Below are positions 53,220 through 62,420 of a stretch of DNA of 64,000 bases, piece by piece (position 1 is the stretch's first letter; each line of letters begins with the position of its first letter). Source of the stretch: Myxococcus eversor (GTDB taxonomy: Bacteria > Myxococcota > Myxococcia > Myxococcales > Myxococcaceae); the NCBI RefSeq assembly GCF_010894455.1, contig NZ_JAAIXY010000010.1, positions 345,046-409,045 on the forward strand, written 5' to 3'. The notes under the pieces are model-generated. The model was not told where the DNA came from and did no database searches. It saw only the letters and a list, made by a program, of their open reading frames with translations. Made by a program: the position numbers and the translations under genes.

Positions 53220-54587
53220 CTAGGCCGCCGTGCGGTGCAGGAAGTCGATGAGGTCGATCTTCGTGACGATGGCGACGACCTTCTCGCCCTCCTTCACGAC
53301 GGCGACGTTGTCCTGCGCGAAGACCTCACGCAGCCGGGAGATGCTCGTGTCCGGCGACAGCGCGCCCTGCAGCGGCGCGACGATGGCGTCGATGGTGTCC
53401 GCGAACTTCGCCTTCCCGGCGACGAGCGCGTTGAGCAAGTCGTACTCGTGAACCATGCCGACCGCGCGTCCGTCCTCGGACACCACCGGCATCTGGCTGA
53501 TGCCGTGGCTGCGCATCGTCTCCACCACCTGGTCCACCCGGTCGCCCTTGCGCGCCGTCTTCACGTCGCGCTGCTTGCTCCCGATGATGTCGCGCACCGT
53601 GCCGGTGCCCTTCTCCTCGGCGAAGCCGTTGTCGCGCATCCACTCGTCCGAGTGGAACTTGCTGATGTAGCTGCTGCCGGAGTCGGGGAGCACGACGACA
53701 ATCGTCTTGCCCTTGCCCACTTCCTTCGCCAACTGCACCGCCACGTGCACCGCCGCGCCGGAGGAGCCACCCGCGAAGATGCCCTCCTCGCGCGCCAGCC
53801 GCCGCGCCGCCGCGAAGCACTGACGGTCATCCACCTGGCGCACGTCGTCCACGACCTTGAAGTCCATGGCGCCGCACAGCATGTCCTCGCCGATACCTTC
53901 GACCTTGTAGACGTGCGGCTCGGTGAGCTTGCCCGTCTTGAAGTAGCCCTCGTAGACCGAGCCCTCCGGGTCCACGCCCACGTTCTTCAGGCCGGGGATC
54001 TTCTCCTTGAGGAACTTGCCCGCGCCGCTCATCGTCCCGCCCGTGCCCAGGCCAGAGACGAAGTAGTCCATCTTCCCGCCCGTCTGCTCGAAAATCTCGG
54101 GACCGGTGAGGTTGTAGTGCGCCTCGATGTTGTCGGGGTTGTGGTACTGGTTCAGCATGAACGCGCCCGGCGTCTCACGGTGCAGCCGCTTGGCCGTCTC
54201 GTAGTAGCTGCGGGGGTCCTCGGCCGCGACGTTCGTCGGCGTCACCACCACGTGCGCGCCCAGCGCCTTCAGGCGGTTGATCTTCTCCAGCGACATCTTG
54301 TCCGGCATCGTGAAGATGCACTTGTAGCCCTTCACCGCCGCCGCCAGCGCCACGCCCATGCCGGTGTTGCCGGACGTGTTCTCCACAATCGTGCCGCCGG
54401 GCTTGAGCTTCCCCTCCCGCTCGGCCTTCTCGATGATGTACAGCGCCATGCGGTCCTTGATGGACGCGCCCGGGTTCATGAACTCGCACTTGACCAGAAC
54501 AGTCGCATCGTTCGGTCCGACGAGCTTGTTGAGCTTGACCAGGGGCGTGTTGCCAATGGCGGTGAGAATGGTGTCGTGGATGTCCAT
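53220..54587 (-). CDS. cbs: Cystathionine beta-synthase
   Basis: PLP enzyme that condenses serine and homocysteine to cystathionine. The 455-residue protein has the fold-II catalytic core: Lys44 in GASIKDRMAL (Schiff base), NTSGNTGMG, SGLGTGGTMSG and GGSSGAAVH. Two C-terminal CBS domains follow (about 335-455; MRSHGISQMPVVSEDGRAVG). Homologues respond to SAM through those domains. There is no haem-binding N-terminal extension. With the gamma-synthase/lyase at 33856 it completes transsulfuration. The ATG at 54587 starts MDIHDTILTAIGNTPLVKL. Confidence 0.94.
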   Translation of the reverse strand: MDIHDTILTAIGNTPLVKLNKLVGPNDATVLVKCEFMNPGASIKDRMALYIIEKAEREGKLKPGGTIVENTSGNTGMGVALAAAVKGYKCIFTMPDKMSLEKINRLKALGAHVVVTPTNVAAEDPRSYYETAKRLHRETPGAFMLNQYHNPDNIEAHYNLTGPEIFEQTGGKMDYFVSGLGTGGTMSGAGKFLKEKIPGLKNVGVDPEGSVYEGYFKTGKLTEPHVYKVEGIGEDMLCGAMDFKVVDDVRQVDDRQCFAAARRLAREEGIFAGGSSGAAVHVAVQLAKEVGKGKTIVVVLPDSGSSYISKFHSDEWMRDNGFAEEKGTGTVRDIIGSKQRDVKTARKGDRVDQVVETMRSHGISQMPVVSEDGRAVGMVHEYDLLNALVAGKAKFADTIDAIVAPLQGALSPDTSISRLREVFAQDNVAVVKEGEKVVAIVTKIDLIDFLHRTAA

Positions 54588-54959
54588 CGCGGCTTCCAGA
54601 AAAAGAGGGGTTCGCGGCGCGTCTTATATGCCGCCGGAGGGGCCCGGTCGACAGCGGGAGTCACTCTGCCCCGTCGGGAAGTAACAGTGCCCCGCCCTGG
54701 GGACTTCCCCCTCGCCCCCCACACCAGGACCCCGGGTGTCTCCTGGCACCGTGCCAGGAGGGAGAGGCCCGCTTCGTCAGGGGGCAGCCGGGCTCGCGAC
54801 GCGCCGCGACGAGAAGCCGGGGTGTCTCATGTTTCGGCGTCGCTTACGTGACAGCCCGAAGGGCCAGGGGGCAATCGCCGCGCGAGGGCTTTGACGCGGA
54901 AAGTCGCCCCTCCCATACTCGGGAGCCGCTCCCAACCCCCCTTGGAGAACCCCGTCGAT

Positions 54960-56000
54960 ATGGAACTCGAGGCCGCCCTGCGCGACCAGGTGGGACAGGC
55001 CATTGGCCGTCCCGTTTCCGATGCTCCCATCAAGAAGCTGAAGGGAGACGCGAGCAATCGTTCGTACTACCGCGTCGGCGCGCCCCCGGAGAGCTGGGTG
55101 GTGATGGTGATGCCGCTGGACGCGACGAAGAAGAGCGAGGAGGCCACCAAGGGTGAGCCTCCGAAGGAACTGCCCTTCGTCAACGTGCACCGCTACCTGA
55201 ACAAGCTCGGCGTGCGCGTGCCCGCCATCCTCCGCTACGACGAGCCGGCGGGGATGATGGTGATTGAAGACCTGAGCGACATCACCTTCGAGGCCGCGCT
55301 GGAAGGCGGCAAGCACAACCACGCGCTCTACACCCGCGCGGTGGACCTGCTCGCGCGGCTGCGGGTGCAGGCGGAGAAGAACCAGGACCCGGACTGCCTG
55401 GCCTTCACGCGCTCGTTCGACGAGGACCTGTACGACTGGGAGCTTCACCACTTCCGCGAGTGGGGCCTGGAGGCGTGGAGCGGCAAGCTGCCCACGGACG
55501 CCGAGCGCGCCTGGTTGGACTCGACGTTCCGCGACATCGCGAAGCAGCTCGCCGCCGCGCCCCGAGGCTTCACGCACCGCGACTACCAGAGCCGCAACAT
55601 CATGGTGAAGGAGGGCGAGCTGGTGGTCATCGACTTCCAGGACGCGCTCCAGGGCCCGCGCCAGTACGACCTGGTGGCGCTGCTGCGCGACAGCTACGTG
55701 GAGCTGGACCGGGACTTCGTGGACGCGATGCTGGACCGCTACATCGCCACGTTCCAGGAGGCGAGCGGCGAGAAGATAGACGCGGTGGAGTTCAAGGCGT
55801 TCTTCGATTTGCTCACCGTGCAGCGCAAGCTGAAGGACGCGGGCCGCTTCGAGTACATCAACCGCGTGAAGGGCAACCCGGGCTTCCTCGTCTCCATCCC
55901 CGCGTCGCTGCGCTACGTGCGCGAGGCGTTCCGTCGGCGGCCGGAGCTGCGTGAGTTGCAGGAGCTGGTGGCGAAGTACGTCCCCGAGCTGGCGGCCTGA
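54960..56000 (+). CDS. amgK: Sugar kinase of the APH family, AmgK-like (anomeric MurNAc/GlcNAc kinase)
   Basis: A 346-residue protein with kinase motifs of the aminoglycoside-phosphotransferase fold: GDASNRSYYRV (nucleotide loop), FTHRDYQSRNIMVKEGEL (catalytic HRD and Asn) and VVIDFQDALQGPRQYDLV (metal-binding DFQ). The next gene is a MurU-like nucleotidyltransferase 32 bases downstream; the AmgK-MurU pair salvages MurNAc into UDP-MurNAc and bypasses the fosfomycin-sensitive steps. Family plus neighbour give the call; substrate is inferred. ATG 54960 is preferred over the frame opening at 54891. Confidence 0.85.
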   Translation: MELEAALRDQVGQAIGRPVSDAPIKKLKGDASNRSYYRVGAPPESWVVMVMPLDATKKSEEATKGEPPKELPFVNVHRYLNKLGVRVPAILRYDEPAGMMVIEDLSDITFEAALEGGKHNHALYTRAVDLLARLRVQAEKNQDPDCLAFTRSFDEDLYDWELHHFREWGLEAWSGKLPTDAERAWLDSTFRDIAKQLAAAPRGFTHRDYQSRNIMVKEGELVVIDFQDALQGPRQYDLVALLRDSYVELDRDFVDAMLDRYIATFQEASGEKIDAVEFKAFFDLLTVQRKLKDAGRFEYINRVKGNPGFLVSIPASLRYVREAFRRRPELRELQELVAKYVPELAA

Positions 56001-56032
56001 GCCACCCACTCGGCTGAAGAGGGGAGTCGACA

Positions 56033-57064
56033 ATGAAGGCGATGGTCCTCTGCGCGGGGCTGGGAACCCGCCTGCGTCCGTTGACGGAGCGCTGGCCCAA
56101 GCCGGCGCTCCCTTTGCTGGGGCAGCCGCTGCTCCGCTACCACCTGGCGGTGCTGAAGGCCGCGGGCGTCACGGCGGTGGGCATCAACACCCACCACCTG
56201 CCGGACACCATGGAGGAGGTGGCTCGCGAAGAGTGTGAGCGCGCGAAGCTGCCGCTGCACGTGGTGCGCGAGCCCGTCATCCAGGGCACCGGCGGCGGCA
56301 TCCGAGGCCTGCGCGACTTCCTCTCCGACGGAGACTTCCTCGTCTTCAACGGCGACATCCTCTACCCGGTGGACCTGCGTCCCGTGGTGGCGATGCACCA
56401 GGCGTCCGGAGCGCTGGCGACGATGGTGCTGCTCCCGATGCCGGAGGGAGAGAAGTACGCGTCGGTGGAGCTGGATGCGTCGGGGCGCGTGCGGAGAATC
56501 GCGGGGCACGGGCCTGGAGGCGAGGGCCTGACTCCGTGGCACTTCACGGGCGTGCACGTCATGTCCCCGCGCGTCTTCGACTTCATGAGCGCCGAGGGGC
56601 CCGAGGACATCAACCGCGAGGTCTACGCGCGCGCCATGGCCCAGGGGCAGGTGGTGCGCGGCGCGCGCGTGGATGGCTACTGGTCCGACCTGGGCACGCC
56701 GTCGCGCTACCTGGCCACGGTGCGGGACGTGCTCGCGGGCCGCGTCCGGCTGGAGTGGCTGGGGGCGGACTCACCGCTCGCCGGCACGGTGCGCGGGCCG
56801 GGCTCCTCGTGGGCGCATCCGGACGCGCACGTGTGTGGAGCGAAGGTGGAGGGCCCCGCCTGGTTCGGCCGCGGCGTCACGGTGGCGGAGGGCGCCGTCG
56901 TGGGCGAGTCCGTGTCGTTGGGCGCCGGGGTGAAGGTGGACGCGGGAGCTCGGCTCCAAAGCGCCGCCGTCTTCGAGCAGACGTCGATTGCGCCCGGTGA
57001 GACGCTCACCGAGGTGCTCGCCTGGGGGGCGCACCGGATTCCCGCGCCGCTGACCGGCCGCTGA
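56033..57064 (+). CDS. murU: Nucleotidyltransferase, MurU-like, with beta-helix-type tail
   Basis: A 343-residue protein. The N-terminal ~230 residues are a sugar-1-phosphate nucleotidyltransferase: LCAGLGTRLRPLTERWPKP, FLVFNGDILYPVDL, TGVHVMSPRVFD and YWSDLGTPSRYL. MurU makes UDP-MurNAc from MurNAc-1-phosphate. About 90 more residues with hexapeptide-like repeats (AWFGRGVTVAEGAVVGESVS, LGAGVKVDAGARLQSA) suggest a left-handed beta-helix as in GlmU, not typical of Pseudomonas MurU. ATG 56033 follows GAGGGGAG. It is probably co-transcribed with the kinase. Confidence 0.85.
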   Translation: MKAMVLCAGLGTRLRPLTERWPKPALPLLGQPLLRYHLAVLKAAGVTAVGINTHHLPDTMEEVAREECERAKLPLHVVREPVIQGTGGGIRGLRDFLSDGDFLVFNGDILYPVDLRPVVAMHQASGALATMVLLPMPEGEKYASVELDASGRVRRIAGHGPGGEGLTPWHFTGVHVMSPRVFDFMSAEGPEDINREVYARAMAQGQVVRGARVDGYWSDLGTPSRYLATVRDVLAGRVRLEWLGADSPLAGTVRGPGSSWAHPDAHVCGAKVEGPAWFGRGVTVAEGAVVGESVSLGAGVKVDAGARLQSAAVFEQTSIAPGETLTEVLAWGAHRIPAPLTGR

Positions 57065-57244
57065 CCTCCCCTGTCTCCACGCGCACGGAGCCGGCCCGGA
57101 AAGGGTCGGTTACCGCACGGCGTGCGAGCGGGCTCTGTCCTCCGCTCGAAGGTCGCCGTTTCGGACAATGGGCCCTACCTTTGGTCGCGGACAGCCTGCC
57201 TGGGCCGGGGGAGTTCGGCGCGGGAACAAGGGGAGGTCTGGGGC

Positions 57245-59149
57245 ATGAAGTGGCGAGGTTCTCTGGGGGCCAGGCCAGCGGGGGGAGACAGCACCCACTT
57301 CCGTGTGTGGGCGCCTCGCAGGCGCAGTGTCGAAGTGGTGGTGCGAGGCGCGTCGCAGCCGCTTCCGCTGACGGGGGACGACCGAGGCTATTTCGAGGCC
57401 GTGCATCCGGTGCCCGTGGGGGCGCTGTACAAGTATCGCCTGGACTCAGGTGAAGAGTTCCCCGACCCCGCCTCGCGCTTCCAGCCCGAGGGCCCGCATG
57501 GCTTCAGCGAGGTGGTCGACCCGCACACTCACCCGTGGACGGACGGCGACTGGAAGGGGCTGGCCTGCATCCGGGGGCAGGTGCTCTACGAACTGCACCT
57601 GGGCACCTTCACGCCCGAGGGGACGTATGCGGCGGCCACCGCGAAGCTGCCGCTGCTCAAGGATTTGGGCGTCACCTGCCTGGAGTTGATGCCGCTGCAC
57701 ACGTTCCCCGGGCGCTTCAACTGGGGCTACGACGGCGCGCAGTTGTTCGCGCCCAGCTTCCAGTACGGACGACCGGAGGAGCTGCGCGCCTTCGTGGACG
57801 CCGCGCACGCGCTGGGGCTCGGCGTGCTGCTGGACGTCGTCTACAACCACCTGGGGCCGGACGGGAACTACCTGGCGCAGTACTCGCCCGACTACTTCAC
57901 CCGCAAGTACGAGAACGAGTGGGGCGAGCCGACGAACTTCGACGACGGACCCGCCGCGGGGCCCAGTCGCGACTTCTTCATCCAGAACGCGTGTGCGTGG
58001 GTGGCCGAGTACCACTTCGACGGGCTTCGCGTGGATGCGACGCAGGCCCTGTATGACGACGGGCCGTGCCACATCGTCAAGGAGCTGACCCAGGCGGTGC
58101 GCGAGGCGAGCGGCGGGCGGGGCGTCCTCGTCATCGCGGAGAACGAACCCCAGGACGAGCTGTGCGTGAGGGCGGCGGAGCGGGGCGGCTGGGGGATGGA
58201 TGCCCTCTGGGTGGATGACTTCCACCACTCCACGCGCGTCGCCGCCACGGGACGGGCGGAGGCGTACCTCCAGGACTATCGAGGCACGGCGCAGGAGCTG
58301 CTGTCGTGCGTGCTGCGCAACTCGCTCTATCAGGGGCAGTACTACCGCTGGCAGAAGAAGGCCCGGGGCAGTCCGCTGCTGCGCGTGCCGTCGAGCGCGT
58401 GCATCTTCTATCTCCAGAACCACGACCAGCTCGCGAACATGCTCCAGGGCCAGCGGCTGCACCGCCTCTGCGGGGAGCGACTGGCGCGCACGCTCACCAC
58501 GCTGTGGCTCTTGCTGCCCCAGACGCCGCTGCTCTTCATGGGGCAGGAGTGGTTCGCGAACACGCCGTTCTTCTACTTCGTGGACCACAAGCCGGAGCTC
58601 CAGCCGCTGGTGCGCAAGGGACGGGAGCACTACCTCGGCCAGTTCGAGAGCGCCCGCCACGCGCTGGAGCACGAGGGCTACGTGGAGCACGTGGACGAGA
58701 AGGCCTTCCACCGCTCCCGGCTCGACTGGAGCGAGCGGGAGCGCAACGAGGGGCCGCTCACCCTGCACCGTGAGCTGCTCCGGCTGCGTCGAGAGGACCC
58801 GGTGCTCGCCCGACAGGACGGCGGCCAGCTCGCGGGGGCCGTCCTCTCACCCAACGCGTTCGTGCTGCGCTACTCGGGCGGCGAGCAGGAAGGCGACCGG
58901 CTGTTGCTCGTCAACCTGGGGAGCGAGCTGGAGCTCTCTCCGTGCCCCGAGCCCTTGTTGGCGCCACCTCGGGATGAAGGGTGGCGTGTTGGGCTGTCGA
59001 GTGAAGAGGTTCGATTCGGAGGTGCAGGCTCTTGCTCACTGGACTCACTGAGGGTCGCGACAACATGGCGCGTACCGGGGATGACCGCCCTGTGGATGAC
59101 GAGCACGGGAAGGAGCCCCACGGACCGCGACACGCGGACGGGAGGATGA
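57245..59149 (+). CDS. treZ: Malto-oligosyltrehalose trehalohydrolase
   Basis: GH13 enzyme releasing trehalose from maltooligosyl-trehalose. It has 634 residues. An N-terminal beta-sandwich (FRVWAPRRRSVEVVVRG) precedes the (beta/alpha)8 barrel with VLYELHLGTFTPEGTY, VVYNHLGPDGNY, the nucleophile region FDGLRVDATQAL, the acid in VIAENEPQDEL and FYLQNHDQLAN. ATG 57245 follows GGGGAGG; the upstream open frame is not conserved. The last ~20 residues are probably non-structural run-on into the next gene. No TreY or TreS is nearby, so the maltooligosyl-trehalose donor comes from elsewhere. It precedes a glycogen debranching enzyme. Confidence 0.92.
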   Translation: MKWRGSLGARPAGGDSTHFRVWAPRRRSVEVVVRGASQPLPLTGDDRGYFEAVHPVPVGALYKYRLDSGEEFPDPASRFQPEGPHGFSEVVDPHTHPWTDGDWKGLACIRGQVLYELHLGTFTPEGTYAAATAKLPLLKDLGVTCLELMPLHTFPGRFNWGYDGAQLFAPSFQYGRPEELRAFVDAAHALGLGVLLDVVYNHLGPDGNYLAQYSPDYFTRKYENEWGEPTNFDDGPAAGPSRDFFIQNACAWVAEYHFDGLRVDATQALYDDGPCHIVKELTQAVREASGGRGVLVIAENEPQDELCVRAAERGGWGMDALWVDDFHHSTRVAATGRAEAYLQDYRGTAQELLSCVLRNSLYQGQYYRWQKKARGSPLLRVPSSACIFYLQNHDQLANMLQGQRLHRLCGERLARTLTTLWLLLPQTPLLFMGQEWFANTPFFYFVDHKPELQPLVRKGREHYLGQFESARHALEHEGYVEHVDEKAFHRSRLDWSERERNEGPLTLHRELLRLRREDPVLARQDGGQLAGAVLSPNAFVLRYSGGEQEGDRLLLVNLGSELELSPCPEPLLAPPRDEGWRVGLSSEEVRFGGAGSCSLDSLRVATTWRVPGMTALWMTSTGRSPTDRDTRTGG

Positions 59150-61164
59150 GCCGGGTGCGGGGCTTGCCCGAGCTGAAGTTCGCCTGGCCGGTGGGAGCGC
59201 CGGCCATCGAGGTGCTCGGCCGGGAGTGGCTGGTGACGAATGGCCTGGGGGGCTACGCGTCCAGCACGCTGGCGGGGGTGAATGCGCGCCGCTACCACGG
59301 CCTCTTCATCCCCACCCTGCCCGAGCGGGGCCGCACCGTCATGCTGTCCCGGCTGGTGGAGACCGCCCGCGTGGAGGGGCAGACCTACCGGCTGGAGGGA
59401 GAGGTGCGCGCCGACGGCACGCTGATGGGCGACACCTCGCTGCTGCACTCCTTCCGGCTGGATGGCCTCATCCCCGAATGGGAGTACGTCCTGGGTGCCA
59501 CGCGCCTGCGTCGCAGGCTGGTGCTGGTGCACGGCGAGAACACGCTCTTCATCGAGTGGGCGCACCTGTCCGGGCCTCCCGTGAAGCTCCGGCTGCGGCC
59601 CTTCCCGGTGTTCCGCGTGCACGAGCACGACTTCCCGCACGGCTACTGCCAGCCGAAGGTCATCCTCCAGGGCGAGCGCATCGAGGTGCTGGCGGAGAAG
59701 GACGCGCCGGCGTTGAAGTTGCGGCTGTACGCCGACGGCACGGTGCCCTTCGTGGCGCTGCCTGAAATCTCCTCGCCGCAGCTCTACCGGACGGAGCGCG
59801 CCCGGGGGATGCCGCATATTGAAACGCAGGCGAGCCCCGGCTACTTCGAGTGCACGGTGCGGCCGGGCAGCCGGCTGTCGCTCGGAGCCACGGTGGACGA
59901 CTGGTCGCGGTTGGACCGCGACCCGGCCATGAGCTTCGACATGGAGCGCGAGCGCGAGTGGCGCCTCTTGGAGCGCGCGCCCGCGGCGGCGAGGACGGGC
60001 ACCGCGGCGCGCCTGGTGCTCGCGGGGGACCAGTTCATCGTCGACCCCATGCGCCCGCGTGACGACGCGTGGGCCCGGGCCATTGGCGAGGATGCCCGCA
60101 GCGTCATCGCCGGCTACCCCTGGTTCACCGACTGGGGCCGCGACACGATGATTTCGTTGGAGGGGCTGACGGTGTGCTCGGGGCGCTTCCGCGAGGCGGC
60201 GGCGATTCTTCGCACCTTCCGTCACCACGTGAAGGACGGGCTGTTGCCCAACCTCTTCCCGGAGGGCGAGGCGGACGGGCTGTACCACACGGCCGACGCG
60301 ACGCTCTGGCTCTTCCACGCGGTGGACCGCTACGTCACGGCCTCTGGGGACATGGAGCTCTTGCGCGAGTTCTATCCGACGTTCGAGGACATCGTCCGCA
60401 AGCACGAGCAGGGCACGCGCCACAACATCCGCATCGACCCCAAGGACGGACTGCTGACGCAGGGCGAGGAGGGCTACCAGCTCACCTGGATGGACGCGAA
60501 GGTGGACGGCTGGGTGGTGACGCCCCGGCGCGGCAAGGCCGTGGAGCTCAACGCGCTGTGGTTCAACGCCATGCGGTTGATGGCGGAGTGGGCCGCGCTC
60601 CAGGGACTGGACGCGACGCCGTACGCGCAGGCCGCGCAACGCGCCCAGGAGTCCTTCAACCAGCGCTTCTGGAATCCCGAGGAGCGGTGCCTGTACGACG
60701 TGGTGGACGGGGAAGGCGGTGGCAATGACGTCGCCGTGCGGCCCAACCAGATTTTCGCCCTGTCGCTCAAGCACCCGGTGCTCAACCCGGACCGGTGGCC
60801 GGACGTGCTGCACAAGGTGGAGACGGAGTTGCTCACGCCGGTGGGGCTGCGCTCACTGGCCTCGGACCACGACGAGTACAAGGCCACGTACGACGGAGAC
60901 CTGCGCGCGCGCGACGCGGCCTACCACCAGGGCACGGTGTGGAGCTGGCTGATTGGCCACTACGTGGACGCGGCGCTGCGGGTTCAGCCGGACCGCGCCC
61001 ACCTGCGGGACGTCATGGACGGCCTGGAGACCCACCTGAGACAGGCGGGCGTCGGGCAGGTGAGCGAAATCTTCGACGCCACGCCCCCCTTCAGGCCAAG
61101 GGGGTGCATCGCCCAGGCCTGGGGAGTGGCCGAGGCGCTGCGGGTCTTCCTGCGCACCGCCTGA
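59146..61164 (+). CDS. Amylo-alpha-1,6-glucosidase / glycogen debranching enzyme (GDE)
   Basis: A 672-residue protein with the N-terminal GDE domain (LGREWLVTNGLGGYASSTLA, RYHGLFIPTLPERG) and the C-terminal (alpha/alpha)6 GDE_C domain (WFTDWGRDTMISLEGLT, LVNLFPEG-type segment, DGLLTQGEEGYQLTWMDAK, EIFDATPPFRPRGCIAQAW). It hydrolyses alpha-1,6 branches of glycogen. ATG 59146 overlaps the treZ stop (ATGA) and begins just before the conserved domain. ATG 59065 is an alternative with a better-spaced ribosome-binding site and an extra non-conserved leader. Together with treZ it channels glycogen towards trehalose or glucose. Confidence 0.9.
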   Translation: MSRVRGLPELKFAWPVGAPAIEVLGREWLVTNGLGGYASSTLAGVNARRYHGLFIPTLPERGRTVMLSRLVETARVEGQTYRLEGEVRADGTLMGDTSLLHSFRLDGLIPEWEYVLGATRLRRRLVLVHGENTLFIEWAHLSGPPVKLRLRPFPVFRVHEHDFPHGYCQPKVILQGERIEVLAEKDAPALKLRLYADGTVPFVALPEISSPQLYRTERARGMPHIETQASPGYFECTVRPGSRLSLGATVDDWSRLDRDPAMSFDMEREREWRLLERAPAAARTGTAARLVLAGDQFIVDPMRPRDDAWARAIGEDARSVIAGYPWFTDWGRDTMISLEGLTVCSGRFREAAAILRTFRHHVKDGLLPNLFPEGEADGLYHTADATLWLFHAVDRYVTASGDMELLREFYPTFEDIVRKHEQGTRHNIRIDPKDGLLTQGEEGYQLTWMDAKVDGWVVTPRRGKAVELNALWFNAMRLMAEWAALQGLDATPYAQAAQRAQESFNQRFWNPEERCLYDVVDGEGGGNDVAVRPNQIFALSLKHPVLNPDRWPDVLHKVETELLTPVGLRSLASDHDEYKATYDGDLRARDAAYHQGTVWSWLIGHYVDAALRVQPDRAHLRDVMDGLETHLRQAGVGQVSEIFDATPPFRPRGCIAQAWGVAEALRVFLRTA

Positions 61165-61178
61165 TTCGGCTCAGGCGG
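61157..61178. terminator. Palindrome spanning the stop codons of two convergent genes
   Basis: CCGCCTGA (61157-61164), loop TTCGGC, TCAGGCGG (61171-61178). Both genes end inside the stem, only six bases apart. It is probably a compact bidirectional terminator. Confidence 0.55.
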
Positions 61179-61935
61179 CGTGGTAGCGGGCGAGCACGCA
61201 GGTGACGTTGTCGTTGCCGCCCGCGGCGTTCGCCATGTCGATGAGCTGGGAGCACGCCTTGTCCAGCTCCGGCGTGCGACCCAAAATCTCCTGCATCTGC
61301 GGGTCGGTCACCATGCCGCTCAAGCCGTCCGAGCACAGCAGGAAGACGTCGCCCGGCTGCGGCTCCACGCGGGAGACGTCCACCTGGACGTTCTCCTTCA
61401 TGCCGAGGGCCCGGACGATGACGTTCTTGTGCGGGAAGTTCTCGACCTCCTCCGGCGAGAGCTTCTTCGCCTTGAGGTAGTCGTTGAGCAGGGAGTGGTC
61501 CTCGGTGATCTGCTTGAGGGCTCCGGAGCGGAAGAAGTACACGCGGCTGTCACCCACGTGCCCGACGTATGCGACGTCGTTGGCGAAGTGCAGGCTGACG
61601 AGGGTCGTCCCCATGCCCTTGTACTTCGACTCGCTGCTGGCCTTCTCGAAGATGCGCGCGTTGGCGAGCTTGATACCGGTGGCCAACCGGTTCTCGTCAT
61701 AGTTGCGCTGTTTATCCATCTTGAAGGGCCAGGTGCTGTCCTGGTCCTTGGACGTCATCTTGTAGAACTCACCCAACTCGTCCACGGCGATGCGACTGGC
61801 GATTTCTCCTGAGGAGTGCCCGCCCATCCCGTCCGCGACGATGAAGAGGTGCTCATCGGGCAACATGAGGAAGTTGTCCTCGTTGTGGTTCCGCTTCATC
61901 CCGACGTGGGTGCTGCCGGCTACCTCGATGCGCAT
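61171..61935 (-). CDS. PP2C-type Ser/Thr protein phosphatase
   Basis: A 254-residue phosphatase that counters the many Ser/Thr kinases of myxobacteria. The 11 PPM motifs are represented by HVGMKRNHNEDNFLM, FIVADGMGGH, GMGTTLVSLHF, YVGHVGDSRVYFF, LCSDGLSGMV and AAGGNDNVTCV; metal-binding aspartates are present. It is a free catalytic domain without sensor modules. The ATG at 61935 starts MRIEVAGSTHVG, as in homologues; GTG 61977 only adds a leader. The cognate kinase is not in the window. Confidence 0.93.
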   Translation of the reverse strand: MRIEVAGSTHVGMKRNHNEDNFLMLPDEHLFIVADGMGGHSSGEIASRIAVDELGEFYKMTSKDQDSTWPFKMDKQRNYDENRLATGIKLANARIFEKASSESKYKGMGTTLVSLHFANDVAYVGHVGDSRVYFFRSGALKQITEDHSLLNDYLKAKKLSPEEVENFPHKNVIVRALGMKENVQVDVSRVEPQPGDVFLLCSDGLSGMVTDPQMQEILGRTPELDKACSQLIDMANAAGGNDNVTCVLARYHAA

Positions 61936-62025
61936 GCGCGGGGACTCTTCTAAGGGGACGAGAAACTGGCGGCGCACGTTAACAAAGCGCTCGGAAAACG
62001 GTCAAAAGACGTGCTCTTGGTGCGG

Positions 62026-62403
62026 TCAGACAGGGGACACCGGGGCTGGGGAGGCAGGCTCGAAGCTCAAGCGGTCCCCTTCCTGGGTGCCGCTCGCGGC
62101 CAGGATGCCCGCGGGCAGTTCCAGCACGGAGCGGGCCTGGAAGTACACGGACGTCGTCCTCCAGGGCGGCAGCGCCATCATCTGCTTGACGATACGCCCC
62201 TGTGCGTCCAGGAAGGCGACGTCAATGGGGATGCGCATGAAGAACGTGTGGATGGAGTTGCAGGGCTGGATGTGGAGGCCCTCGCCCACGGCGAGCTGCT
62301 CGCGCCCCATCAGTCCCTTGAAGCGCTGGGCGAAGGAGGTGGCCTTCTCCGCCCGGTCCGCCAGCGGCTTCTGCCGCGTCTCGTTGGTCACCTTCCAGCG
62401 CAT
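62026..62403 (-). CDS. DUF192 family protein
   Basis: A 125-residue DUF192 protein with the family features FAQRFKGLMGREQL, IHTFFMRIPIDVAFLD, GRIVKQMMALPPWRT and YFQARSVLELPAG. Most homologues carry a signal peptide or lipobox; this one starts directly with the domain, so it appears cytoplasmic. The biochemical role of the family is not established. The gene is divergent from trmL with only 17 bases between starts, so the promoters must overlap the coding regions. Confidence 0.9.
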   Translation of the reverse strand: MRWKVTNETRQKPLADRAEKATSFAQRFKGLMGREQLAVGEGLHIQPCNSIHTFFMRIPIDVAFLDAQGRIVKQMMALPPWRTTSVYFQARSVLELPAGILAASGTQEGDRLSFEPASPAPVSPV

Positions 62404-62420
62404 GTAGCGCGTTCTACCCC

